Assembly: GCF_003570725.1 (NCBI RefSeq)
Contig: NZ_QWVS01000060.1
Span: 1 to 33,475, forward strand
Reading direction: 5' to 3'
From: Peribacillus asahii
GTDB taxonomy: Bacteria; Bacillota; Bacilli; Bacillales; DSM-1321
DNA length: 33,475 nt
Shown: in pieces, positions 15,210-23,091 of the stretch
Layout of the letters: the number at the start of each line of letters is the position of its first letter
Position numbering within the stretch: position 1 is the stretch's first letter
The notes under the pieces: generated by a model
Database searches by the model: none
The model's input: only the letters and a program-made list of their open reading frames with translations
What the model was told of the DNA's origin: nothing
Translations under genes and position numbers: made by a program

Positions 15210-16973
15210 TTAATGGGCGGTAAAACCTTTACTGACGGAAGAGTCACTAGTTTCCCCAAACTGTTGTTCAACGAATGCCCGATATAATTCATGTGTTTCC
15301 ATTAATTCGTGATGCGTACCGATGCCTGTGACTTTCCCTTTTTCGATGAAAATGATTTGGTCTGCATCGATAATGGTGGATAAGCGATGGGCAATGACGA
15401 AGGTTGTGCACCCTTTCATTAAACGAGTTAAGGCCTGCTGGACAACATATTCAGATTGGCTATCCAGGCTCGCAGTTGCTTCATCCATCATCAGAACTTT
15501 AGGATTGCGTAGAAAGGCACGGGCGATTGCGATTCGTTGTCTTTGTCCACCTGATAGTTTGACTCCTCGCTCTCCAACTTTAGTATCTAACCCGTTTGGA
15601 AAGGAGCTGATAAATTGGTCAGCATAGGCCATTCTAGCAACTTCCCATAGACGTTCATCAGATATCGCTTCCGGATCTTTTAAACCATAGCAGAGATTGT
15701 TGCGAATCGTTCCAGCCGTCATTGCACTTTCTTGAGAAACATAGCCAATTTGGCTGCGCCAGGAAAGAAGTGATAAATCGGTAATGGGGGTTTGGCCAAT
15801 TCGTATTTCACCTGAAGTTGGTTCATAAAATCGTTCAAGTAATCCAAACATTGTTGTTTTTCCACTGCCGCTTGGCCCCGCAAAAGCAATCATTTCACCA
15901 GGCTGTGCTTTAAAAGAGACATTCTGAAGCACAGGCTCGTCTTCGTTATAAGCAAATGAGACATTTGAGACAGTAATCGGTTTATCTGTAATATCGATGT
16001 CTACCCCGTCTTGCCCAGCTTCTAATGATAGCTCTAAAATCTCGATAATTCGTTCTGTAGCGCCTTTTGCTTTTTGTAATTGTGTGAAAAACATCGCGAA
16101 GGATGTAATCGGCATAATGATTTGGAATAGATAAAGCAAAAAGGCAACGAGTGATCCAGTTGACATCGTCCCGTTCGCAACCCGCATGCCGCCATATCCG
16201 ATAATCATGACAATGACGACCATGATGACTAAATACATAATGGGCATGATTAAAGCAAAAATACGTGCTTCCTTTAATCCGAAGCTGAGCAATTTTTCAA
16301 TCCCAGTTAATCCTTTTGCGGCTTCATTTTGTTCAGCGTTGGATGCTTTCATTAAACGAATTTCACTTAAGGTTTGCTGGATATGGCCTGTGAAGGTCGC
16401 TGTTTCATCTTGTAAGCTTCTTGATATTTTTGCCATTTTCTTCCCGAGTGGAACCATAATTATTAAGGTAATCGGAACGGAAATGAGCATCATCAGTGTC
16501 ATTTTCCAATCCATCACGAATAAGATAATAACGGCTCCGATAATAGAAATCATTCCTGAAATAAATTGTGGGAAATGGTCTGAAATTAATGCTCGCACAA
16601 CGCTCGTATCATTGACAACACGACTGACGATTTCGCCGCTGGATTGTTGATCAAAATAGCTAACAGGCAAGCGGATAAGTTTTAACCACATGCGGTCACG
16701 CAGCCGGGCAACCATTTTTTGTCCAACAAAACTTAATAAGTAAATAGACACGCCGCTAATAATAGCTTGGATAATAAAGGCTGCTCCAATCCAGATAATA
16801 AGCGGTGTGCCTAAAGATGATACCGAAAAGCCATCGACTAAATTCTTTGTTAATAATGGAACAATCAGACCAGCGATTGTAGTAATTATACTTGCTGTTA
16901 ACCCCATAATTAGCGCAAGCTTCGGAATTTTTGTGGATAAAATCAGAGAGAGGAATGGCTTTAAATTGTTCAT
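15210..16973 (-). CDS. bmrA: Multidrug ABC exporter BmrA
   Basis: A 587-aa half-transporter (six membrane helices, about 18-315, then the ATPase domain) that closely follows B. subtilis BmrA (YvcC): LLTKNLVDGFSVS near 40-52, PVSYFDQQSSGEIVSRV near 103-119, GGMRVANGTMSTGSLVAFLLYLFQIIMP near 261-288. ATPase motifs are complete: Walker A 366-373 (GPSGSGKT), Q-loop Q414, LSGGQ 473-477, Walker B ending D497-E498, switch H529. It works as a homodimer exporting hydrophobic drugs or lipids. The ATG at 16973 has AGGAGT about 8 nt upstream; extending the frame upstream to 17060 would add 29 unlikely residues. Confidence 0.9.
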   Translation of the reverse strand: MNNLKPFLSLILSTKIPKLALIMGLTASIITTIAGLIVPLLTKNLVDGFSVSSLGTPLIIWIGAAFIIQAIISGVSIYLLSFVGQKMVARLRDRMWLKLIRLPVSYFDQQSSGEIVSRVVNDTSVVRALISDHFPQFISGMISIIGAVIILFVMDWKMTLMMLISVPITLIIMVPLGKKMAKISRSLQDETATFTGHIQQTLSEIRLMKASNAEQNEAAKGLTGIEKLLSFGLKEARIFALIMPIMYLVIMVVIVMIIGYGGMRVANGTMSTGSLVAFLLYLFQIIMPITSFAMFFTQLQKAKGATERIIEILELSLEAGQDGVDIDITDKPITVSNVSFAYNEDEPVLQNVSFKAQPGEMIAFAGPSGSGKTTMFGLLERFYEPTSGEIRIGQTPITDLSLLSWRSQIGYVSQESAMTAGTIRNNLCYGLKDPEAISDERLWEVARMAYADQFISSFPNGLDTKVGERGVKLSGGQRQRIAIARAFLRNPKVLMMDEATASLDSQSEYVVQQALTRLMKGCTTFVIAHRLSTIIDADQIIFIEKGKVTGIGTHHELMETHELYRAFVEQQFGETSDSSVSKGFTAH

Positions 16974-17098
16974 AGAAATGACTCCTATCTGAATAATTAG
17001 TGAGAATAACCACTTTAATGACGATGTGATCCAACGATAAAAGTACGTTATATAGAACAAAAACCTGCTTCTATCATCTTAAAATATACATAAAATAA

Positions 17099-17143
17099 CA
17101 ACAATAAGCCACTCTAAGGAATAGTGAAATAGAGCGACTTATG
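17099..17143 (-). terminator. Probable minus-strand terminator upstream of bmrA
   Basis: ATAAGCCACTCTA (17104-17116) pairs with TAGAGCGACTTAT (17130-17142) with two mismatches. On the minus strand it is followed by TGTTGTTATTTT. It would stop transcripts coming from the lacI side before bmrA. Confidence 0.5.
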
Positions 17144-17144
17144 T

Positions 17145-17568
17145 CAAAAAGCCTTCTGGATTGTTCGTATAGACAGCTATTGCACCCAATCGACATTCCA
17201 CGTCAGATGGACAGTTTAACTAGAATTTCTTCGGTTATTCGACAAAAACTGATAAAAAGGTAGTTAAGGGCGCGAATCGTTCATGCATATTTTATGCAAA
17301 TATATGTATAAAATAAGGAAATGTGAATACAGGTTAGGTACGTATTTATTATGGTGAAATAAATATGAAGGTGGCTGATTCTCTAATGGTTGAGGGGGAG
17401 CTCTGGATGTGCTTAAACAACCAAAGGAAATGTCTATAAATGAGGAGCATTTGCTGTGCTGGGCAGCCTTTATTCTGCTGAGATCTAGAGGTTTTTTTAC
17501 TAAAAGAGGTTGAAAAAGAATCTTTTAAGTGTTGAGAAACGTGGTTAAAACGTTGATAATACAACATT
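17145..17568. other. Gene-poor stretch left of the operators
   Basis: About 420 bp with no supported gene. A 72-codon minus-strand frame (17349-17567) lacks a ribosome site and family features. CTGGATGTGCT occurs at 17403-17413 and again at 17722-17732, next to the lacI stop, both preceded by GAGCT-like bases. This short direct repeat could mark a deletion or duplication end. The region may be the scar of a lost operon. Confidence 0.35.
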
Positions 17569-17569
17569 T

Positions 17570-17623
17570 GGAACCGGTTCCTGATAAATATAAAAAAACG
17601 GGGTATTTTAGGGAACCGGTTCC
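17570..17623. promoter_or_regulatory. Pair of identical LacI-family operators, 42 bp apart
   Basis: The perfect palindrome GGAACCGGTTCC occurs at 17570-17581 and again at 17612-17623. The centres are 42 bp apart, four helical turns. The central CpG in AACCGGTT is the hallmark of LacI/GalR-family operators. A candidate plus-strand promoter lies between them (TTGGAA 17568-17573, TATAAA 17589-17594, 15-bp spacer). The adjacent LacI-type regulator is the obvious candidate ligand. Confidence 0.7.
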
Positions 17624-17629
17624 AATAAA

Positions 17630-17648
17630 GGGCGAAAAACGCCCCTTG
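17630..17648 (-). terminator. Hairpin downstream of the LacI-type gene
   Basis: GGGCG and CGCCC arms around AAAAA. On the minus strand it is followed by TTTATT and so could terminate the lacI-type transcript about 90 nt after its stop. The stem is short. Confidence 0.45.
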
Positions 17649-17734
17649 ATGTTTGTTTTTAAGACAATAAAGCAGAGCTTCGCTTGATGTTGGCGGTGCT
17701 GTTTTTGTAAAGAAGGAAGAGCTGGATGTGCTAA

Positions 17735-18727
17735 TTAACTAGGGGCAAATCGTTTATCAACACTTTCTCTTGCGATAATTTCAAAGTTTGAATAAGTCAG
17801 CATTGGAATGTCTTGTCCATTTACGAGCTGGACAATATGATCGGCAGCTTTTTTTCCGGCCTCAATAAAGTAAAATTGGACAGTGGTTAAAGCTGGATGC
17901 ATCATTGCAGTTATTTCATATCCACCAAAACCCGTTACTGATAAGTTAGCTGGTACATGCATTCCTTTCGTATAGGCGGCTTTAACTGCGCCGATTGCAA
18001 TCTCATCTGTTGCGCAAATGAGGGCAGAAGGGAAGAAGTCATTAAAAATATCTAAAGCATTCGCAGCTACTTCACGCATATTAGCCTTCGTTTCAAAATA
18101 GCGAACTTCACAATTATTGACGTCTCTAGTAGCACGTTTAAAGCCTTCTTTCCGTTTTACGCCGACAGCGATGTCTGTTTCGCTGACTCCTAAAAAAGCA
18201 AGTCTTCGGTGACCTTGTTCAATAATGTATTTTCCCATTGCGTAACCAGCTTCTTCATCATGGTGAACAAGGCTGTGTATTTCGTCATGATGTTGTCCGA
18301 CTAATAGAACAGGAATATCGATTTCAGAGATTGCTTGTACATGTCGATCCGTAATTTGTGTCGCAAGCAAAATAATGCCAGCTACTTTTTGTTTAGCCAG
18401 AGTATAGATGTTTTCAATTTCACGTTCTAAATTACGATTAGTATGAGAAACGAGCATAAGATAATTTAGTGCGCGAAGCTGCTGATCAATTCCAATCAAT
18501 GTTTGGGAGGTCTCATATGAATCAAGCTGCGGAACAATAATGCCGATAATATTGGTTTTCTTTGCTTTTAAACTTTGTGCAAAAGCGTTTGGCATATAAC
18601 CTGTCTCTGTGATGATGTCTTCGATTTTTCTTTTTGTTACTTCACTGACAGAGCCGCCGTTTAAATACCTAGAGACGGTGCTCTTTGCTACGCCTGCAAG
18701 CTTGGCGATATCGGCAATGTTTTTCAT
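17735..18727 (-). CDS. LacI-family transcriptional regulator (ScrR/sucrose-repressor-like)
   Basis: A 330-aa repressor. The N-terminal helix-turn-helix is canonical (IADIAKLAGVAKSTVSRYLN, 4-23), followed by the hinge-helix region ending FAQSLKAKKTN. The periplasmic-binding-protein-like sensor domain (about 60-325) contains VAGIILLATQITDRHV, VKRKEGFKRA, ATDEIAIGAVKAAY and SVTGFGGYEI. That pattern, notably 'FGGYEI' and the 'ARESVDKR' end, resembles sucrose-operon repressors of Firmicutes (ScrR). The assignment is tentative, so no symbol is given. GGGAGATGAG precedes the ATG. No sugar transporter or hydrolase lies next to it; the paired operators at 17570-17623, downstream of its 3' end, are the likely targets. 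Confidence 0.85.
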   Translation of the reverse strand: MKNIADIAKLAGVAKSTVSRYLNGGSVSEVTKRKIEDIITETGYMPNAFAQSLKAKKTNIIGIIVPQLDSYETSQTLIGIDQQLRALNYLMLVSHTNRNLEREIENIYTLAKQKVAGIILLATQITDRHVQAISEIDIPVLLVGQHHDEIHSLVHHDEEAGYAMGKYIIEQGHRRLAFLGVSETDIAVGVKRKEGFKRATRDVNNCEVRYFETKANMREVAANALDIFNDFFPSALICATDEIAIGAVKAAYTKGMHVPANLSVTGFGGYEITAMMHPALTTVQFYFIEAGKKAADHIVQLVNGQDIPMLTYSNFEIIARESVDKRFAPS

Positions 18728-18810
18728 TTTCTCATCTCCCTTTTTTCAATATGAGTATACAACATTCTAGTAGATGCAAGAAGGGGCTGTTTAAAAGTTT
18801 ATATCAAGAA

Positions 18811-18828
18811 TTGTGAATCGTTTCACAA
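18811..18828. promoter_or_regulatory. Second LacI-type operator-like palindrome
   Basis: TTGTGAATCGTTTCACAA is an 18-bp imperfect palindrome (arms TTGTGAA/TTCACAA) with a central CpG, located between the divergent lacI-type gene and the membrane-protein operon. It differs from GGAACCGGTTCC and does not fit the CcpA cre consensus (arms too long), so it may serve a different regulator. Confidence 0.5.
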
Positions 18829-18867
18829 TGTATCCTTCCGCATCCTCTTGCTATCAATCAAGAATGT

Positions 18868-18929
18868 ATGACTGTTTTATGACTAGTTTAATAAAAATAT
18901 ATGACTTTCTTTCACTTAAGAAGATGACT
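18868..18929 (+). repeat. Four helically phased ATGACT direct repeats
   Basis: ATGACT occurs at 18868, 18879, 18901 and 18924, at steps of 11, 22 and 23 bp, so all copies face about the same side of the helix. They end 45 bp before the first gene of an operon that encodes its own response regulator. They could be tandem regulator sites; the hexamer itself matches no named motif I know. Confidence 0.5.
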
Positions 18930-18973
18930 TTTATTTTTCATAATAGAGTTAGCAAGGTGATGGAGGAGTTGAA

Positions 18974-19309
18974 ATGATTGCGCTTATTGGAAGGATAATT
19001 TCTCGGATGGTCTCAATCTTCTTTTCTTCAATAATGGTGTTCGGTCATGTGGTCATACTAGCTGTCCTAGGGTTGATGGGAGTTGTCACTGGGCTATGCA
19101 CATTATTGATGCCGATTTTGGGACTGTTAAGAGCTTTTGGTATGGAGAACATATTTATTATAAAGGATGAAATTCAAGGATCTAGTCTTGTTAATTTACC
19201 AGTTGGAATGTTTCTGGGGATTATTTGTGCAGTACTATCATGGTTAAGTTTTCGCATTTTGATGAAATATTTGCGCTTGATTTCTAAAGAGGAGCACAAT
19301 GCACCTTAG
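18974..19309 (+). CDS. Small membrane protein, first gene of the kinase/regulator operon
   Basis: A 111-aa protein with about three membrane segments (about 12-32, 35-55 and 75-97), a Gly-rich loop (LGLMGVVTGLC) and a short basic cytoplasmic tail. GGAGGAG lies about 8 nt before the ATG. It is followed 40 nt later by the serine hydrolase gene on the same strand. I do not recognise the family. Its place at the head of an operon ending in a two-component system suggests a membrane partner or output, for example in envelope stress, which is inference only. Confidence 0.7.
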   Translation: MIALIGRIISRMVSIFFSSIMVFGHVVILAVLGLMGVVTGLCTLLMPILGLLRAFGMENIFIIKDEIQGSSLVNLPVGMFLGIICAVLSWLSFRILMKYLRLISKEEHNAP

Positions 19310-19349
19310 TGGCTAGTTAGATAAGTGAAAAAGAAAATGGGGGAAAATC

Positions 19350-20480
19350 ATGAAAAAAGTATTTAAAATTTTAGGAATTACATGTTTAAGTGCCATAGTT
19401 CTTTTACTATCCGTTGCGTTTGTTTTTGGGAGTACAAAACATTCTAATTTAATAGGAAATGATGAAGGTAAGGTCAAGGAGTACATGGAGCAATTTTCGA
19501 AAGAAGAAAAATTTGATGGATCGGTGCTTGTACTTCATAAAGGTAAGGTGCTTCTTGATCAATCATATGGATTAGCCGATAAAGAAAATAAGCTGCCGTT
19601 TCAGAATGATACTCTATTTCCCGTAGGGTCAATTACAAAATCAATGACAGCTGTGGCTATTTTACAGTTGGAGGAACAAGGGAAGTTATCTATCTCTGAT
19701 TTGCTATCAGATTATATGCCGGAGTTACCAAATGCTAATAAAATTACGCTTCATCAATTATTGAATCATAGCTCAGGACTTGCTGACTTTCTGGAAGTAG
19801 ATGAAATTCAGGAAGATTACACAAAAGCTTATTCCGAGAAAGAGATTATTAATAGCTTTAAAAATAAGCCTTTGACATCAAATCCTGGTGAGAAGTATGC
19901 GTATATTAACTCGGGTTACTACTTGTTGGGGAAAATAATTGAACAAGTATCTGGTGAAGCGTACAGCACCTATTTACAAAACCATATTTTTAAATCGGCC
20001 GGAATGAATGATACGTTTGTTATGAATGAAGGGAATGTCGGTAAAATACAGGTAAAAGGATATGAAAATGGAGAGTTGATAAAAAATCTTCATCCGAGCT
20101 TGTTGTTTGCTTGCGGCGATGTAGTTTCAACGAAAACGGATTTAGTTAAGTATATTTCGGTTATTGAAAAAGATAGAGTACTTTCTGAGAAGCAAAAGTC
20201 AAAAATGGTAACTTCTAATATTGATATCGTGCCGTATCTTGCGGGGTACGGGTATGGATGGTATGTGGCAGATAGCTTTCTTTCATTCGATGAAAAAGAA
20301 TTTTGGCATGGAGGCTCAATGCCAGGTTTGAGGTCAGGATTAATACGTTATCCAGAAAAAGACTTAACCATTATTATTTTTAGCAACAAAGGATCAGAAT
20401 GGAATTATGTCGAGTTAGGTAATGAACTTGCTTCAATTATTTTAGATAAAAGAATGTGGTTTATTCATAGACTTCAATAA
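19350..20480 (+). CDS. Serine hydrolase, beta-lactamase/PBP4*-like family
   Basis: A 376-aa protein with an N-terminal signal/anchor helix (about 5-27) and an extracytoplasmic class-C beta-lactamase-type domain. The catalytic motifs are intact: S94-I-T-K97 (nucleophile and general base), Y185-I-N187, and H320-G-G322 as the third motif. 'NHSSGLADF' (139-147) is a family hallmark. Such proteins act on D-Ala peptides, peptidoglycan stems or small esters; beta-lactam hydrolysis is possible but not implied. GGGGG lies about 8 nt before the ATG. Being co-directional with a histidine kinase and response regulator points to a cell-wall-related, signal-controlled role (inference). Confidence 0.85.
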   Translation: MKKVFKILGITCLSAIVLLLSVAFVFGSTKHSNLIGNDEGKVKEYMEQFSKEEKFDGSVLVLHKGKVLLDQSYGLADKENKLPFQNDTLFPVGSITKSMTAVAILQLEEQGKLSISDLLSDYMPELPNANKITLHQLLNHSSGLADFLEVDEIQEDYTKAYSEKEIINSFKNKPLTSNPGEKYAYINSGYYLLGKIIEQVSGEAYSTYLQNHIFKSAGMNDTFVMNEGNVGKIQVKGYENGELIKNLHPSLLFACGDVVSTKTDLVKYISVIEKDRVLSEKQKSKMVTSNIDIVPYLAGYGYGWYVADSFLSFDEKEFWHGGSMPGLRSGLIRYPEKDLTIIIFSNKGSEWNYVELGNELASIILDKRMWFIHRLQ

Positions 20481-20565
20481 TAGAAATTCACATAGATTAA
20501 GTGACAAATGATTCTTCAAACCATACCATAAAGATATTAGGGTGAATAGGATTAGAGGTGTTTCA

Positions 20566-21741
20566 TTGAGTGAATTAAGAGGTGTGGGGAAGCTATCGAT
20601 TTTTGTTGAAATTGTGTTGTTTTCTTTCAGGTTATTTTTTTATGTATCTGCCTTAGTTGACTTGTATACGGAAAAGGATACGGTTGATGAATTTTATTTA
20701 GTTTTGACATGGTTAGTCATTGCGATAATAGTGCCTATCTGTTTTTGGATTCCTCTTATATATAAGAGAAGCATGTATTATTGTTTTGCGGAGTTGTTGC
20801 TAAATGGCTCGTTAACGATTTATGCTATGCAGACTACGAATAGCTATACAGCCTTGTTTATTATAGCTGCCTTAACGGTTTCGTTCCATCTGGAGAGGCG
20901 TTATTATTGGTTGATTGCAGTTATGGCCTTCTTTCCTTTTATTGAATTTATTTTACAAGGTATTTCGTTAGAAGGCGAGAATCCTTATTTCTTTATCTTT
21001 AATCATTGGTTGTTGCTGATGATTGGGTTCGGTTTTAACCTAATTATTAAAGCTTATAAAAATACTGAAAATTTAAATAGGATTATAGAAGAGCAGAATC
21101 AAACTCTTGTTCAATATGCGAAGCAAATTGAGCATCTTACCCTTGTTGAAGAGAGAAATCGAATGGCACGTGATTTACACGATACACTTGGACATTCATT
21201 CATTGCTTATATTGTAGGGTTAGATGCTGTGTCTTATTTAATGGATTCAAATCCGTCTGAAGCAAAGAAGAAGATTGAAGAACTTAGAGATTATGCGTCA
21301 GGCAGTTTGAATCAAGTTAGGGAGACAATTCATGAAATAGGAACAGAAACGGATATTTCTTTAACGAGTAATCTTTCTGCTATTATTGATGAGTTTTCTG
21401 AATATACGAATACAAACGTAACTTTTAACATTGTGGGTGATGAGGAATATACTTTGCAGCATTCGATACGTATGACCCTTCTGCGTTGTCTTCAGGAAGG
21501 GTTAACAAATGCAAAAAGGCATGGTCATGCAAAGGAAGTGATGGTTACTCTATCCTTCTTAGAACATGAAATAGAATTAGTGATACACGATAATGGGATT
21601 GGTACAGATCAAGTGGAGTATGGTTTTGGATTATCATCTATGAAGGAACGATTAGCTGCATTAAATGGGAAAGTACAAGTTGTCTCTACTAAAAAACAAG
21701 GAACAATGGTGAAATGCCAAATTCCATTTCGGAGGGGATGA
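20566..21741 (+). CDS. Sensor histidine kinase, HisKA_3 (NarX/DesK-type)
   Basis: A 391-aa kinase. About five to six membrane helices fill residues 10-165 with almost no extracytoplasmic domain, an intramembrane-sensing layout like DesK/LiaS. A coiled-coil linker leads to the phosphoacceptor region EERNRMARDLHDTLGH, with His205 as the site. The ATPase domain has EGLTNAKRHG (N-box), DNGIG (G1) and GFGLSSMKERL (G2). The TTG at 20566 is preferred, with AGAGGTG 5 nt upstream, over the GTG at 20542. The next gene, its likely response-regulator partner, begins 3 nt after the stop. The signal is unknown; the adjacent serine hydrolase suggests a cell-envelope cue. Confidence 0.87.
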   Translation: MSELRGVGKLSIFVEIVLFSFRLFFYVSALVDLYTEKDTVDEFYLVLTWLVIAIIVPICFWIPLIYKRSMYYCFAELLLNGSLTIYAMQTTNSYTALFIIAALTVSFHLERRYYWLIAVMAFFPFIEFILQGISLEGENPYFFIFNHWLLLMIGFGFNLIIKAYKNTENLNRIIEEQNQTLVQYAKQIEHLTLVEERNRMARDLHDTLGHSFIAYIVGLDAVSYLMDSNPSEAKKKIEELRDYASGSLNQVRETIHEIGTETDISLTSNLSAIIDEFSEYTNTNVTFNIVGDEEYTLQHSIRMTLLRCLQEGLTNAKRHGHAKEVMVTLSFLEHEIELVIHDNGIGTDQVEYGFGLSSMKERLAALNGKVQVVSTKKQGTMVKCQIPFRRG

Positions 21742-21743
21742 GA

Positions 21744-22418
21744 ATGGAGGACATTAAAGTATTAATCGCAGATGATCAGGAACTGATAAGAGAAAGTTTA
21801 TCCATTGTCTTAAATATGGAAGAGCAGCTTACAGTTGTGGGGCTTGCGCAGGATGGGGAAGAAGCGGTGCGTCTATGTGAAGCGCTAGTACCGGATGTTG
21901 TTTTAATGGACATTAATATGCCGAATATGGATGGTGTTAGTGCGACGAAATTGATTAAAGACGCATGGCCTCATATAAAAGTTATCATCCTTACCTCGTA
22001 CAAAGATGTTGATTATGTTATCACAGCATTAGCTAATGGAGCGGAAGGATATTTGCTCAAATCACTTCACCCTCGAAGCCTGGCAAGCAGTATTCGATTA
22101 GTTCATTCAGGTGGTACGCTTATTACAAAAGAAATGGCAGCTAGCCTTATTCATAATCAAGTTCAAAAGAAAGAAGAAGAAGCTTCTATAAATAATGAGG
22201 AGCGAATACAAAATCTCATTCAAACGTATGGTTTAAGTGAACGTGAAGTAGAGGTATTAAAGCTTTTGGCGAAAGGCTTAAGGAATAACGAAATATCTGA
22301 ACGCTTATTTTTAAGCGGCGGAACGGTGAAAAATTATATTTCAAATATTTATGCGAAGTTAGAGGTTAAAGGGCGGAGAGAAGCGGCGGATAAAGCGAAG
22401 AATGAAGGACTTATTTAA
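21744..22418 (+). CDS. NarL/LuxR-type response regulator
   Basis: A 224-aa two-domain regulator. The receiver domain (1-120) has acidic D10-D11, the phosphoacceptor D56 in VLMDINMP, T84 and K106, all in place. The C-terminal GerE/LuxR helix-turn-helix (about 160-220) reads LSEREVEVLKLLAKGLRNNEIS then GTVKNYISNIYAKL. The ATG at 21744 follows GGAGGGG at 6 nt; the ATG at 21738 abuts that site. Three bases separate it from the kinase stop, so the two are translationally coupled. The phased ATGACT repeats at 18868-18929 in front of the operon are candidate binding sites and would make the operon autoregulated. Confidence 0.9.
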   Translation: MEDIKVLIADDQELIRESLSIVLNMEEQLTVVGLAQDGEEAVRLCEALVPDVVLMDINMPNMDGVSATKLIKDAWPHIKVIILTSYKDVDYVITALANGAEGYLLKSLHPRSLASSIRLVHSGGTLITKEMAASLIHNQVQKKEEEASINNEERIQNLIQTYGLSEREVEVLKLLAKGLRNNEISERLFLSGGTVKNYISNIYAKLEVKGRREAADKAKNEGLI

Positions 22419-22446
22419 GTGAAGTATCATTATAAATAAAACAGGG

Positions 22447-22489
22447 AATCGAGTATAAAACCGCATAGGTTTTATACTCGATTTTTTTA
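22447..22489 (+). terminator. Terminator of the kinase/regulator operon
   Basis: A perfect 16-bp stem, AATCGAGTATAAAACC (22447-22462) with GGTTTTATACTCGATT (22468-22483), loop GCATA, then a T-run. Confidence 0.92.
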
Positions 22490-22586
22490 TATCAAATAGG
22501 GCTTTGTCATGTTTTATTTGAAGAAAGGTCCTAAGAGTTATCGCGCTGTTTCCTAATATTGATAATTGCTCTTGTCTGTCGTTGAT

Positions 22587-22633
22587 TTCGCAATATTGTT
22601 TCATAGATTTGCGAATATTATCATTTCTGCGAA
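22587..22633. promoter_or_regulatory. Inverted/direct TGCGAA sites, candidate enhancer for a sigma-54 activator
   Basis: TTCGCA (22587-22592) faces TGCGAA (22610-22615), flanked on both sides by AT and followed by AATATT. A third TGCGAA follows at 22628-22633. The centre of the inverted pair lies about 76 bp upstream of the sigma-54 -24 element, a usual position for an activator upstream site. No activator gene is in the window. Confidence 0.45.
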
Positions 22634-22674
22634 TTCAGATAGCATTTAAATTACATTTTATGGGATATATGCGA

Positions 22675-22690
22675 TTGGCACAGAAATTGC
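22675..22690 (+). promoter_or_regulatory. Sigma-54 (SigL) promoter
   Basis: TTGGCACAGAAATTGC matches the -24/-12 consensus TTGGCAC-N5-TTGC, with exactly 10 bp between the invariant GG (22677-22678) and GC (22689-22690). Transcription should start near 22701 and read into the acyl-CoA synthetase gene 390 bp on. This promoter class needs an ATP-driven enhancer-binding activator. Confidence 0.82.
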
Positions 22691-22695
22691 AATCG

Positions 22696-22735
22696 TAAAT
22701 AGTGAACTATAATTATAAATAGTGAATTATGATTA
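22696..22735. repeat. Tandem 20-bp direct repeat at the sigma-54 start region
   Basis: TAAATAGTGAACTATAATTA (22696-22715) is followed without a gap by TAAATAGTGAATTATGATTA (22716-22735), 18 of 20 identical. The first copy contains the inverted ATAGT/ACTAT. Given the period (about two helical turns) and position (about -5 to +35), it could be a repressor or activator operator. Confidence 0.6.
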
Positions 22736-23091
22736 ACAAAGGGAGGGAAGTCGTAAATCTTATGCATTCTAATGGGAATGGAGTGAGGATGCTTTATTCT
22801 CCGGATTAAATATTTTACTAGTTAGGCCCGTATAAGTTACAGAGATCAATTTAGTCTTTTTTTCAGGTCCTTTTGGAGATTATAACCCTCTGCATAAGGA
22901 TGAAGAATGTTCAACACTATCGAAGTGGATGTATCTGTAGTGTTGATGGATCTTAGTTTAGGTTATTAGGAGAAATGAAAGAATCGAATAATTCTTGTTG
23001 AGGTGTAAATCCATCATTGATATTACATGAAAACGACTAAAAGTCAGAAAATTTAATTATCTAAAAAAACAGGGAAAAGTAGGAGGAGTAT
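22736..23091 (+). promoter_or_regulatory. Long leader of the acyl-CoA synthetase gene
   Basis: About 355 nt with no convincing gene. It holds a 9-bp hairpin, TCAACACTA (22911-22919) with TAGTGTTGA (22938-22946), lacking a T-run. A 15-codon frame begins at the ATG at 22761, at a poor 14-nt spacing from GGGAGGG (22741-22747). A weaker CodY-type box, AAAAGTCAGAAAATT (23039-23053), matches at 12 of 15 positions. AGGAGGAG just before 23092 is the synthetase ribosome site. The leader could hold post-initiation control; no known riboswitch class is recognised. Confidence 0.4.

Noticed and set aside
17349..17567. 72-codon minus-strand frame beside the operator pair
   Set aside because: No ribosome site, no domain and odd composition; its start abuts an operator. 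Treated as chance.
18811..18828. CcpA cre site
   Set aside because: With the central CG aligned, both outer TG and CA of the cre consensus fail; the longer TTGTGAA arms fit another LacI-family protein.
18868..18929. CRISPR-like array
   Set aside because: Units are only 6 bp, spacings are 11-23 bp, and no cas gene is near.
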